Assembly: GCA_009922295.1 (NCBI GenBank)
Contig: RFWA01000081.1
Span: 1 to 9,304 of the forward strand
DNA length: 9,304 bases
Origin: Betaproteobacteria bacterium
GTDB lineage: Bacteria; Pseudomonadota; Gammaproteobacteria; Burkholderiales; Burkholderiaceae_C
Reading direction: 5' to 3'
In this document: piece after piece, positions 1-5,063 of the stretch
Layout of the letters: each line of letters starts with the position of its first letter
Position numbering within the stretch: position 1 is the first letter of the stretch
Program-made: the position numbers and the translations under genes
Notes under the pieces: model-generated
What the model was told of the DNA's origin: nothing
The model's database searches: none
Seen by the model: only the letters and a program-made list of their open reading frames with translations

Positions 1-511
1 GCTGGCCAACGGCCAAAGCCTGGAGGCCGACCTGGTGCTGAGCGCCATCGGCCTGCGGGCCAACACGACGCTGGCGCAGGCGGCGGGCCTGCAGTGCGAG
101 CGCGGCGTGGTGGTGGACGCTAGCCTGCGCACCAGCCAGCCCCACATTTACGCCCTGGGCGACAACGCCCAGTACGCCGGTCAAGACTGGAGCCTCGCGG
201 CCATCGCCCCCTTGAGCGGCGGTCGTACTTTGCCCTATGTGATGCCGATCATGAACGCAGCCAAAGCCTTGGCCGCCACCCTGACAGGCACCCGCACCGA
301 GCTGGTCTTTCCGCTGATGCCGGTGGGCATCAAGACACCCGCACTGCCCATCGTGGTGGCCGCGCCCGCACCAGGCACCGCCGGTGAGTGGCAGAGCACG
401 TCGCCCGGGATTTGGCAATTTCGCGACCCGGACGATCAGGTGCGGGGCTTTGTGCTGACCGGCGCCCAAACCGCCCAGCGCATGGCACAAAGCAAGCTGG
501 TGGTGCTCTAG
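1..511 (+). CDS. rubB: Rubredoxin-NAD(+) reductase-type FAD oxidoreductase, C-terminal part
   Basis: This is the 3' end of a flavoprotein of the class I pyridine nucleotide-disulfide oxidoreductase fold. The frame is open from base 2 to the TAG at 509-511, giving 169 residues; the N-terminal half lies outside the window. Visible are the end of the NAD-binding domain (LVLSAIGLRANT), the second FAD-contacting motif (IYALGD followed by NA) and a C-terminal domain with LPYVMPIMNAAKALA, then KTPALPIVV. From knowledge of the family, the KTP-x-x-P-(I/L)-VV stretch and a late G-x-x-LTGA segment are typical of rubredoxin reductases such as Pseudomonas RubB. These pass electrons from NADH to rubredoxin in the cytoplasm. 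The physiological acceptor here is inferred, because no rubredoxin gene is in view; another ferredoxin-type partner is possible. The gene is followed by a 133-base gap before maeB and no intrinsic terminator is seen, so read-through cannot be excluded. Confidence 0.82.
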   Translation, partial: LANGQSLEADLVLSAIGLRANTTLAQAAGLQCERGVVVDASLRTSQPHIYALGDNAQYAGQDWSLAAIAPLSGGRTLPYVMPIMNAAKALAATLTGTRTELVFPLMPVGIKTPALPIVVAAPAPGTAGEWQSTSPGIWQFRDPDDQVRGFVLTGAQTAQRMAQSKLVVL

Positions 512-644
512 CTCGTCGTCGTTGTCGTTGTCGTTGTTGCGGGTAACTTAGGGTTTTCCCGTAGTCAACATTACAAAGTTCTCCCCATAGCGAGAACGAC
601 CTCGCCCACTTTTGGGTTGATACTGGTCGCAGCAGGAGACAAAC
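512..644 (+). other. Intergenic region upstream of maeB with microsatellite and short dyads
   Basis: This non-coding gap holds three small structures. First, a triplet-type tract directly after the flavoprotein stop contains three perfect GTCGTT copies at 518-535, with degenerate GTC/GTT triplets on both sides. Second, GGGTTTTCCC lies at 551-560. Third, an inverted repeat has arms GCGAG (590-594) and CTCGC (601-605) with a six-base loop. No convincing sigma-70 -35/-10 pair was found, so the maeB promoter position stays open. The dyads could be operators or leader hairpins; this is inference only. Confidence 0.45.
634..639 (+). promoter_or_regulatory. Ribosome binding site of maeB
   Basis: AGGAGA ends five bases before the ATG at 645. 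It is a strong Shine-Dalgarno match at normal spacing and fixes the maeB start, which also agrees with the usual N-terminus of the family. Confidence 0.8.
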
Positions 645-2954
645 ATGCCCGACAGCACGCCCAACCCCGAAGAAAAACGCGCCCAATTGCGCCGCGCTGC
701 GCTGGAATATCACGAATTCCCGACGCCAGGCAAGATTGCGATTGCGGCCACCAAACAATTGGTCAACCAGCATGACCTGGCGCTGGCCTACTCACCGGGC
801 GTCGCTGCCCCCTGTGAAGAGATCGTCAAAGACCCCAACAACGCCTTCAAGTACACCAGCCGCGGCAACCTGGTGGCGGTGATCACCAATGGCACGGCCG
901 TGCTGGGCCTGGGTGACATCGGACCACTGGCGGCCAAGCCGGTGATGGAGGGCAAGGCCGTCCTGTTCAAGAAGTTCGCCGGCATCGATGTGTTTGACAT
1001 CGAGATCAACGAAAAACACGACCTCGACAAATTGGTGGACATCATTGCGTCGCTGGAGCCTACCTTTGGCGGCATTAACCTGGAAGACATCAAGGCGCCG
1101 GATTGCTTTTACGTTGAGCGCCGCCTGCGCGAACGGATGAAGATTCCAGTGTTCCACGACGACCAGCACGGCACGGCCATCGTGGTCGGCGCGGCGCTGC
1201 TGAACGCGCTCAAGGTGGTGGGCAAGGACCCCAAGCAGGTCAAGCTGGTCACCTCAGGCGCCGGGGCGGCGGCGCTGGCCTGCCTGAGCCTCCTGGTCAA
1301 GCTTGGCATGCCACGCCAGAATATTTTTGTCACCGACCTGGCAGGGGTGGTGTACGAGGGCCGTACCGAGCTGATGGACGAAGACAAAATCGTCTTTGCC
1401 CAGAAAACCGAGGCAAGAACCCTGAGTGACATCATTGCAGACGCCGACATTTTTCTCGGGCTGTCCGCCGGTGGTGTGCTCAAACCTGCCATGGTTCAGA
1501 AGATGGCAGCGAACCCCATCATTTTTGCCCTGGCCAACCCAAATCCCGAAATCTCCCCGGAAGACGTCAAGGCAGTGCGCAGTGACGCCGTGATGGCCAC
1601 CGGCCGCACCGACTACCCGAACCAGGTCAACAACGTCCTGTGTTTTCCCTATATTTTTCGTGGCGCCCTGGATGCCGGCGCCTCCACCATCACCGTCGAG
1701 ATGGAGATCGCGGCGGTGCACGCCATCGCCGAGTTGGCCCAGGCCGAGCAAAGCGAGGTGGTGGCTGCCGCCTATGCGGGCGAAGAGTTGGCTTTCGGGC
1801 CGGAGTACCTGATTCCCAAGCCGTTTGACCCGCGCCTGATGATGAAGATCGCGCCAGCGGTGGCCAAGGCGGCTGCCGACAGCGGCGTGGCCCTGCGCCC
1901 AATTGCCGACATGGACGCCTACCGCGAACGCCTGCAAAGCTTTGTCTATGCCTCCGGCAACACCATGAAACCGATTTTTTCGGCCGCAAAAAAGGCGCTC
2001 AAAAAACGGGTGGTCTACGCCGAAGGCGAAGAAGAGCGGGTTTTGCGCGCCGCGCAAATCGTGGTGGACGAGGGCCTGGCTCTGCCCACCCTGATCGGAC
2101 GGCCCGCCGTGATTGCGGCCCGGGTGGAGAAATTTGGCCTGCGCCTGCGCGCAGGCATTGACTACGCCGTGGTCAACGTAGAGTCGGATCACCGCTACCG
2201 CGACTTCTGGCAGACCTACCACCGCATGACCGAGCGCAAGGGCGTGACCGAGCAGGCAGCCAAAATCGAAATGCGTCGGCGTTTGACCCTGATTGGGGCC
2301 ATGCTGCTGCACAAGGGAGAGGTTGACGGGCTGATCTGCGGCACCTGGGGCACCACGGGCCTGCATTTGCAGTACGTCGACCAGGTCATTGGCATGCGTG
2401 CGGGTGTGAACACCTATGCCTGCATGAACGCCCTCTTGCTGCCCGACCGACAGGTGTTCCTGGTCGACACCCATGTCAATTACGACCCGACCGCTGAACA
2501 ACTTGCCGAAATCACCGTGATGGCGGCGGAAGAAATGATGCGCTTTGGCATTCGGCCCAAAACCGCCCTGCTGTCGCACTCCAACTTCGGCAGCAGCATC
2601 CAGCCCAGTGCCGTGAAGATGCGCCAAACACTGGAACTGCTGCGAGTACAAGCGCCCTGGCTCGAGGTCGACGGCGAAATGCACGGTGATATGGCACTGG
2701 ACGGACAGGGCCGGGCGAGCCTCATGCCCAACAGTACCCTGTCTGGTGACGCCAATTTGCTGGTTTTGCCCAACATCGACGCTGCCAATATTTCTTACAA
2801 CCTGTTGAAAACCGCCGCCGGCGGCAACATTGCGATTGGCCCAGTGCTGCTGGGCGCGGCCAAACCAGTGCACATTTTGACCCCCAGCGCCACCGTCCGA
2901 CGTATCGTCAACATGACAGCACTCACTGTCGCCGACGCCAACGCCAGTCGGTAA
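645..2954 (+). CDS. maeB: NADP-dependent malic enzyme, MaeB type with phosphotransacetylase-like C-terminal domain
   Basis: This 769-residue cytoplasmic enzyme decarboxylates malate to pyruvate while reducing NADP, feeding pyruvate and NADPH from the TCA cycle. The N-terminal malic domain shows AYSPGVAAPCEE (about 48-59, with the catalytic Tyr49), GLGDIGPLAAKPVMEGK (about 88-104, with the catalytic Lys near 104), metal-binding candidates Glu147/Asp148 in NLEDI, and FHDDQHGTA (170-178). The NAD(P)-binding domain follows with TSGAGAAA (203-210) and FALANPNPEI (294-303). From about residue 445 to the end there is a phosphotransacetylase-like domain (VVYAEGEEERVLRAA at its start). In the known MaeB family this domain lacks transacetylase activity and mediates acetyl-CoA inhibition and oligomerisation. 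The length fits full-length MaeB proteins (about 760 residues). It appears monocistronic, with 133 bases before it and 153 after. NADP preference is inferred from the hybrid architecture. All key residues that can be recognised are intact. Confidence 0.95.
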   Translation: MPDSTPNPEEKRAQLRRAALEYHEFPTPGKIAIAATKQLVNQHDLALAYSPGVAAPCEEIVKDPNNAFKYTSRGNLVAVITNGTAVLGLGDIGPLAAKPVMEGKAVLFKKFAGIDVFDIEINEKHDLDKLVDIIASLEPTFGGINLEDIKAPDCFYVERRLRERMKIPVFHDDQHGTAIVVGAALLNALKVVGKDPKQVKLVTSGAGAAALACLSLLVKLGMPRQNIFVTDLAGVVYEGRTELMDEDKIVFAQKTEARTLSDIIADADIFLGLSAGGVLKPAMVQKMAANPIIFALANPNPEISPEDVKAVRSDAVMATGRTDYPNQVNNVLCFPYIFRGALDAGASTITVEMEIAAVHAIAELAQAEQSEVVAAAYAGEELAFGPEYLIPKPFDPRLMMKIAPAVAKAAADSGVALRPIADMDAYRERLQSFVYASGNTMKPIFSAAKKALKKRVVYAEGEEERVLRAAQIVVDEGLALPTLIGRPAVIAARVEKFGLRLRAGIDYAVVNVESDHRYRDFWQTYHRMTERKGVTEQAAKIEMRRRLTLIGAMLLHKGEVDGLICGTWGTTGLHLQYVDQVIGMRAGVNTYACMNALLLPDRQVFLVDTHVNYDPTAEQLAEITVMAAEEMMRFGIRPKTALLSHSNFGSSIQPSAVKMRQTLELLRVQAPWLEVDGEMHGDMALDGQGRASLMPNSTLSGDANLLVLPNIDAANISYNLLKTAAGGNIAIGPVLLGAAKPVHILTPSATVRRIVNMTALTVADANASR

Positions 2955-2983
2955 GCTCAAAATAACAAGTGTGCGCTTGCTTA

Positions 2984-3013
2984 TTGATAAATAACACTAT
3001 TTTTGTGCTTAAT
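2984..3013 (+). promoter_or_regulatory. Candidate sigma-70 promoter for the RNase/barstar locus
   Basis: TTGATA (2984-2989, five of six matches to the -35 consensus) is separated by 18 bases from CTTAAT (3008-3013, four of six matches to the -10). The predicted start near 3020 would give a leader of almost 90 bases carrying the CCGGGT hairpin. The position in an AT-rich gap before a plus-strand gene supports it, but such matches are common in AT-rich DNA. Confidence 0.3.
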
Positions 3014-3065
3014 TTTTGAGCATTCGCTTGCTTTATTTCGGCAAATACGCGACACTTCGTTCATT

Positions 3066-3091
3066 GGAGTTTCCGGGTTTACCCGGAGTTT
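3066..3091 (+). promoter_or_regulatory. Leader hairpin flanked by GGAGTTT direct repeats
   Basis: A perfect 6-bp stem CCGGGT (3073-3078) / ACCCGG (3081-3086) is bracketed by two GGAGTTT copies (3066-3072 and 3085-3091; the right copy overlaps the stem by two bases). It sits just ahead of the ribosome binding site of the RNase gene. It could be an operator or a translational control hairpin. The core GGGTTTACCC resembles GGGTTTTCCC upstream of maeB. Confidence 0.4.
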
Positions 3092-3094
3092 GAT

Positions 3095-3100
3095 GGGGAG
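3095..3100 (+). promoter_or_regulatory. Ribosome binding site of the RNase pseudogene
   Basis: GGGGAG ends seven bases before the ATG at 3108. This supports 3108 as the original start rather than the GTG at 3113, which would open a different frame. Confidence 0.65.
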
Positions 3101-3107
3101 TTAGTCG

Positions 3108-3456
3108 ATGGTGTGGTCGCCAACCCTGAAATGGGTTGTTGCTGGAATTCTGCTGGGGAGTTTGGCCGGGGGCGCACAGGCCAAGGGCACTGCAGCCGGC
3201 GTTTCAGCAGCCACCATCTCGTTGGCCGAATTGCCCAAGCAGGGGGCGCAGGTTCATGCGCTCATTCTGCAGGGCGGTCCGTTTGTAGTTGCTGCCAGCC
3301 CAAAAGCGCGGCTATTACCGGGAATACACGGTGCCAACGCCTGGCGCCAGCAACCGGGGCCAGCGGCGCATTGTGTGTGGTGGGCAAGCCAAGGCGCCTG
3401 ACGCCTGTTACTACACGGCCGACCACTACACGAGCTTTCGCAGGATCGAACCCTGA
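3108..3456 (+). pseudogene. Broken secreted guanyl-specific ribonuclease (barnase/RNase Sa/N1 family)
   Basis: The reading frame from ATG 3108 gives a signal peptide (hydrophobic VVAGILLGSLAGG, likely cleavage after AQA, residue 25) and the start of the domain, SLAELPKQGAQVHALILQGGPF, ending near 3284. Coding then continues in the +1 register from 3289: LLPAQKRGYYREYTVPTPG, RRIVCGG and ACYYTADHYTSFRRIEP, with its stop at 3454-3456. The three catalytic residues known from barnase and RNase Sa appear in order in this second frame: Glu in YREYTV, Arg in RRIV and His in ADHY. Between GGPF and LLP the segment that normally holds the guanine-recognition loop (DG-x-x-F-x-NRE in relatives) is absent. 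The frame change fits a net deletion of a length that leaves remainder 2 when divided by 3. As read from ATG 3108, the protein would stop after 97 residues without any catalytic residue. Its partner inhibitor follows 46 bases downstream. The alternative is an assembly error at 3285-3288. Confidence 0.85.
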
Positions 3457-3488
3457 GTTTTTTATTGGTTTAAGTTTATTAGAAAGTG

Positions 3489-3494
3489 AGGAGG
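3489..3494 (+). promoter_or_regulatory. Ribosome binding site deciding the barstar start
   Basis: AGGAGG, inside GAGGAGGGG (3488-3496), lies eight bases before the ATG at 3503 but only two bases before the in-frame ATG at 3497. Spacing therefore favours 3503 (protein beginning MPLRQANAAP). Confidence 0.7.
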
Positions 3495-3502
3495 GGATGA
3501 AT

Positions 3503-3946
3503 ATGCCACTTCGTCAAGCCAACGCTGCGCCGGATCGCGTAGCAGCTGAGACGCCATTGCGGGGTATCCGCAGCAACATCGTGCAGTCGATCCGCGCCTT
3601 TCGGGTGCAGGAGTTGCAAGATGCAGCGCAAACCCTCGGCCAGCATTTCCTGTACGCCAATCTGGCAAATGCTCAGACCAAGCAGGAAGTGCTCGACCTG
3701 ATTGGTCAGCAGTTCATGCTGTCGTCCCATGTCGGGAAGAATTTTGATGCTCTTTACGACGGCATGACTGATCCGCTGCACAAATCAGGACCCCAGCCAG
3801 GCTTCATTGTGGTGCTGGAGCATGTCCCCGCGAACGCCCGCTTCGACAAGGAAGCGCGCGAACAACTGCTCGATATTTTCCGTGATGCAGCAGACTACTG
3901 GGGGGATCGAAAAATACCGTTCCGTTGCTTCTATTCTTTTCTGTAG
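3503..3946 (+). CDS. Barstar-family ribonuclease inhibitor
   Basis: This is a 147-residue cytoplasmic protein of the barstar family, which binds and blocks barnase-type guanyl RNases until they are exported. An N-terminal extension of about 45 residues precedes the barstar fold. The core shows FLYANLANAQTKQEVLDLIG, then FMLSSHVGKNFDALYDGMTD, matching the NLDALWD helix of barstar. Its two aspartates (Asp35 and Asp39 in barstar) occupy the RNase active site, and both are present here. The fold closes with GFIVVLEHV and KIPFRCFYSF. The gene lies 46 bases after the RNase pseudogene in the same direction, the expected toxin-inhibitor arrangement, with its own strong ribosome binding site. The stop at 3944-3946 follows a run of four T (3937-3940). 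A -1 shift at that run would continue for 68 more codons, so the true protein in relatives may be about 214 residues. The barstar fold itself is complete either way. Confidence 0.85.
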   Translation: MPLRQANAAPDRVAAETPLRGIRSNIVQSIRAFRVQELQDAAQTLGQHFLYANLANAQTKQEVLDLIGQQFMLSSHVGKNFDALYDGMTDPLHKSGPQPGFIVVLEHVPANARFDKEAREQLLDIFRDAADYWGDRKIPFRCFYSFL

Positions 3947-4146
3947 CCCGTTCTGCACACACCAGCCAAGCAGAACGGGCGAATGAGGCAAGCAGCAACA
4001 CCGCGACCGCCCCTGGCGTGACCGGTATTGAACTCACCACCGAGTCCGGCGAAAAAATGCCAACCGACAAGTTGCTCGACGTGTCGCCCCTGGCGCTGCG
4101 CATGAGCAGCCCTTTCAATGCCGGTTACTGGCTGACAGCTGCCTGA
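3940..4146 (+). other. Open -1 reading frame after barstar, possible displaced C-terminal tail
   Basis: In the -1 register relative to barstar, the frame runs without a stop from the T-run to TGA 4144-4146, about 20 bases before the terminator. It encodes a hydrophilic Ser/Thr/Ala-rich stretch that ends in LLDVSPLALRMSSPFNAGYW plus LTAA. By hand count about two thirds of its codons end in G or C, compatible with coding use. If one T were restored in the run at 3937-3940, barstar would read through as FYSF-SVAR into this tail. No independent ribosome binding site is evident; the only upstream start is a TTG at 3925 inside barstar. It may be a frameshifted tail, a recoded extension or untranslated 3' sequence. 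The first is my preferred reading. Confidence 0.45.
3946..3980 (+). other. Strong 11-bp hairpin starting in the barstar stop codon
   Basis: GCCCGTTCTGC (3946-3956) and GCAGAACGGGC (3970-3980) are perfect reverse complements with a 13-base loop. The first base is the G of the barstar TAG. No T-run follows, so it is not a standard intrinsic terminator, and the real terminator lies about 190 bases further on. Its 5' arm begins five bases after the T-run at 3937-3940. Confidence 0.8.
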
Positions 4147-4166
4147 GGCAGGCGCTCAGCCTTTGC

Positions 4167-4193
4167 AAAAGGCCCGCTTCGGCGGGCCTTTTT
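4167..4193. terminator. Bidirectional intrinsic terminator between barstar and ksgA
   Basis: The stem GGCCCGC (4171-4177) / GCGGGCC (4182-4188) closes a TTCG tetraloop. It is flanked by AAAA on the left (4167-4170) and five T on the right (4189-4193), so either strand reads as hairpin plus U-tract. It separates two converging transcription units. Confidence 0.93.
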
Positions 4194-4225
4194 AATGCGT
4201 GATGCTAATCACCGACGCGCCTAGA

Positions 4226-4240
4226 CCGGCTTCAGGCCGG
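4226..4240 (-). other. Short hairpin across the ksgA stop codon
   Basis: CCGGC (4226-4230) and GCCGG (4236-4240) form a 5-bp stem whose loop contains most of the TGA (4232-4234). There is no following T-run on the minus strand. It may help stop or stabilise the message ahead of the shared terminator. Confidence 0.4.
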
Positions 4241-5005
4241 CTGGCGTTCAAGTTGACCAACAAGCGCCAGGTACTCATCCACTGGCACCTCCTCGGCCCG
4301 CCGCTGCACATCAAAATTGCCGGCATAGGCTTTGGTCTCCAGCCAGCGGCCCAGCGTATGACGCAGTAGTTTGCGGCGCTGGCTGAACGCCACCTGCACC
4401 AGCTCGCTCAATAGCGCCACCGACAGCATCACTGGCTGCTGGTGCGGAACCATGCGGACCACGGCACTGTCGACCCGTGGCGGCGGCTCAAAGCTGTGCG
4501 GTGACACCCGCAGCACAGTCTCCATGGCGTAGCGCCACTGCAGCATCACACTCAACCGACCATAGGCTGCGGTGGCCGGGCGCGCCACCATGCGGTCAAC
4601 CACTTCTTTTTGCAACATGAAGTGCTGGTCTTCAATCAGGTGCACCTGATCGAGCAAATGAAAAAGGATGGGTGTGGAAATGTTGTAAGGCAGGTTGCCA
4701 ACTACTCTTATTTTGATAGCAGAGTCGACAGGCCTGACAAGGGACAAGTCGACTTTTAGCACATCAGATTCAATCACCGTCAGCTGCGGATGCAGCCGCA
4801 GCCGGGCCGCCAGATCACGGTCCAACTCAATCACCGTCAAGTGCCCGAGTCGCTCCACCAGCGGCTGCGTCAAGGCGGCCAGGCCCGGACCAATTTCGAC
4901 CATGAGCTCGTTCGGCCGCGGCGCAATGGCGGCCACGATGGCATCAATGACGGCGGCGTCTGCGAGGAAGTGTTGGCCAAAGCGCTTGCGCGCCACGTGT
5001 TTCAT
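4232..5005 (-). CDS. ksgA: 16S rRNA (adenine1518-N6/adenine1519-N6)-dimethyltransferase
   Basis: This 257-residue enzyme (RsmA/KsgA) uses S-adenosylmethionine to dimethylate two adjacent adenines near the 3' end of 16S rRNA during small-subunit maturation. It shows the N-terminal RKRFGQHFL (residues 6-14), the SAM-binding motif EIGPGLAALT (37-46), the acidic VIELDRDLA loop (58-66), VIESDVL (77-83) and the catalytic NLPYNI (104-109). SFEPPPRVDSAV (171-182) and FSQRRKLLRHTL (207-218) follow, all standard for the family. The start at 5005 gives MKHVARKRFG, the usual N-terminus. A longer frame reaching 5167 would overlap surA and adds residues without family character. No good Shine-Dalgarno is visible, so translation may depend on read-through from surA, 49 bases upstream. 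Residues 93-99 (VDSAIKI) come from a stretch containing GCTATCAAAA, discussed in the findings. It is the last gene of the cluster and ends at the shared terminator. Confidence 0.95.
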   Translation of the reverse strand: MKHVARKRFGQHFLADAAVIDAIVAAIAPRPNELMVEIGPGLAALTQPLVERLGHLTVIELDRDLAARLRLHPQLTVIESDVLKVDLSLVRPVDSAIKIRVVGNLPYNISTPILFHLLDQVHLIEDQHFMLQKEVVDRMVARPATAAYGRLSVMLQWRYAMETVLRVSPHSFEPPPRVDSAVVRMVPHQQPVMLSVALLSELVQVAFSQRRKLLRHTLGRWLETKAYAGNFDVQRRAEEVPVDEYLALVGQLERQPA

Positions 5006-5047
5006 CGGGTTCGCCAGTTGGCTGCGGCATGGGCGGTTAAGCGCTGG

Positions 5048-5063
5048 GCGCCGCTCACGGCGC
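5048..5063 (-). other. Hairpin enclosing the surA stop codon
   Basis: GCGCCG (5048-5053) and CGGCGC (5058-5063) form a perfect GC-rich 6-bp stem with the four-base loop CTCA, which contains the surA stop. There is no T-run, so it is unlikely to end transcription alone. It could modulate surA-ksgA coupling or protect the upstream message. Confidence 0.45.

Larger units (their letters stand above)
2955..3107 (+). other. AT-rich intergenic spacer with repeats before the RNase locus
   Basis: The first hundred bases are markedly AT-rich compared with their surroundings. GCTCAAAA (2955-2962, directly after the maeB stop) is mirrored by TTTTGAGC (3014-3021), an 8-bp inverted repeat with a long loop. 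CGCTTGCTT occurs twice, at 2974-2982 and 3025-3033, each followed by an AT-rich stretch. No classical GC hairpin plus T-run terminator for maeB is present. The right-hand third contains the hairpin and ribosome binding site listed separately. Confidence 0.5.

Noticed and set aside
330..773. A 147-codon minus-strand frame spanning the flavoprotein end, the intergenic gap and the maeB start
   Set aside because: Arg-rich composition without motifs, overlapping two well-supported plus-strand genes.
1254..2960. A 568-codon open frame on the minus strand opposite maeB
   Set aside because: It mirrors the codon pattern of maeB, encodes a low-complexity His/Gly/Val-rich product without recognisable motifs, and maeB is unambiguous. 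It is a shadow frame.
3440..3456. CAGGATCGAACCCTG resembles the complement of a tRNA T-loop
   Set aside because: It encodes the conserved end of the RNase (RRIEP), the T-stem does not pair well, and the flanking AT-rich sequence has no anticodon or acceptor arms.
3113..3946. A 277-codon plus-strand frame that joins the RNase region to barstar as one protein
   Set aside because: Upstream of 3497 it runs in the one register that encodes no RNase motif, and it contains barstar only by chance continuity. The ribosome binding site at 3489-3494 marks the real start.
3946..3980. Strong hairpin as the terminator of barstar
   Set aside because: No T-run follows and a textbook terminator lies at 4167-4193. 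It is kept as a hairpin of unknown role.
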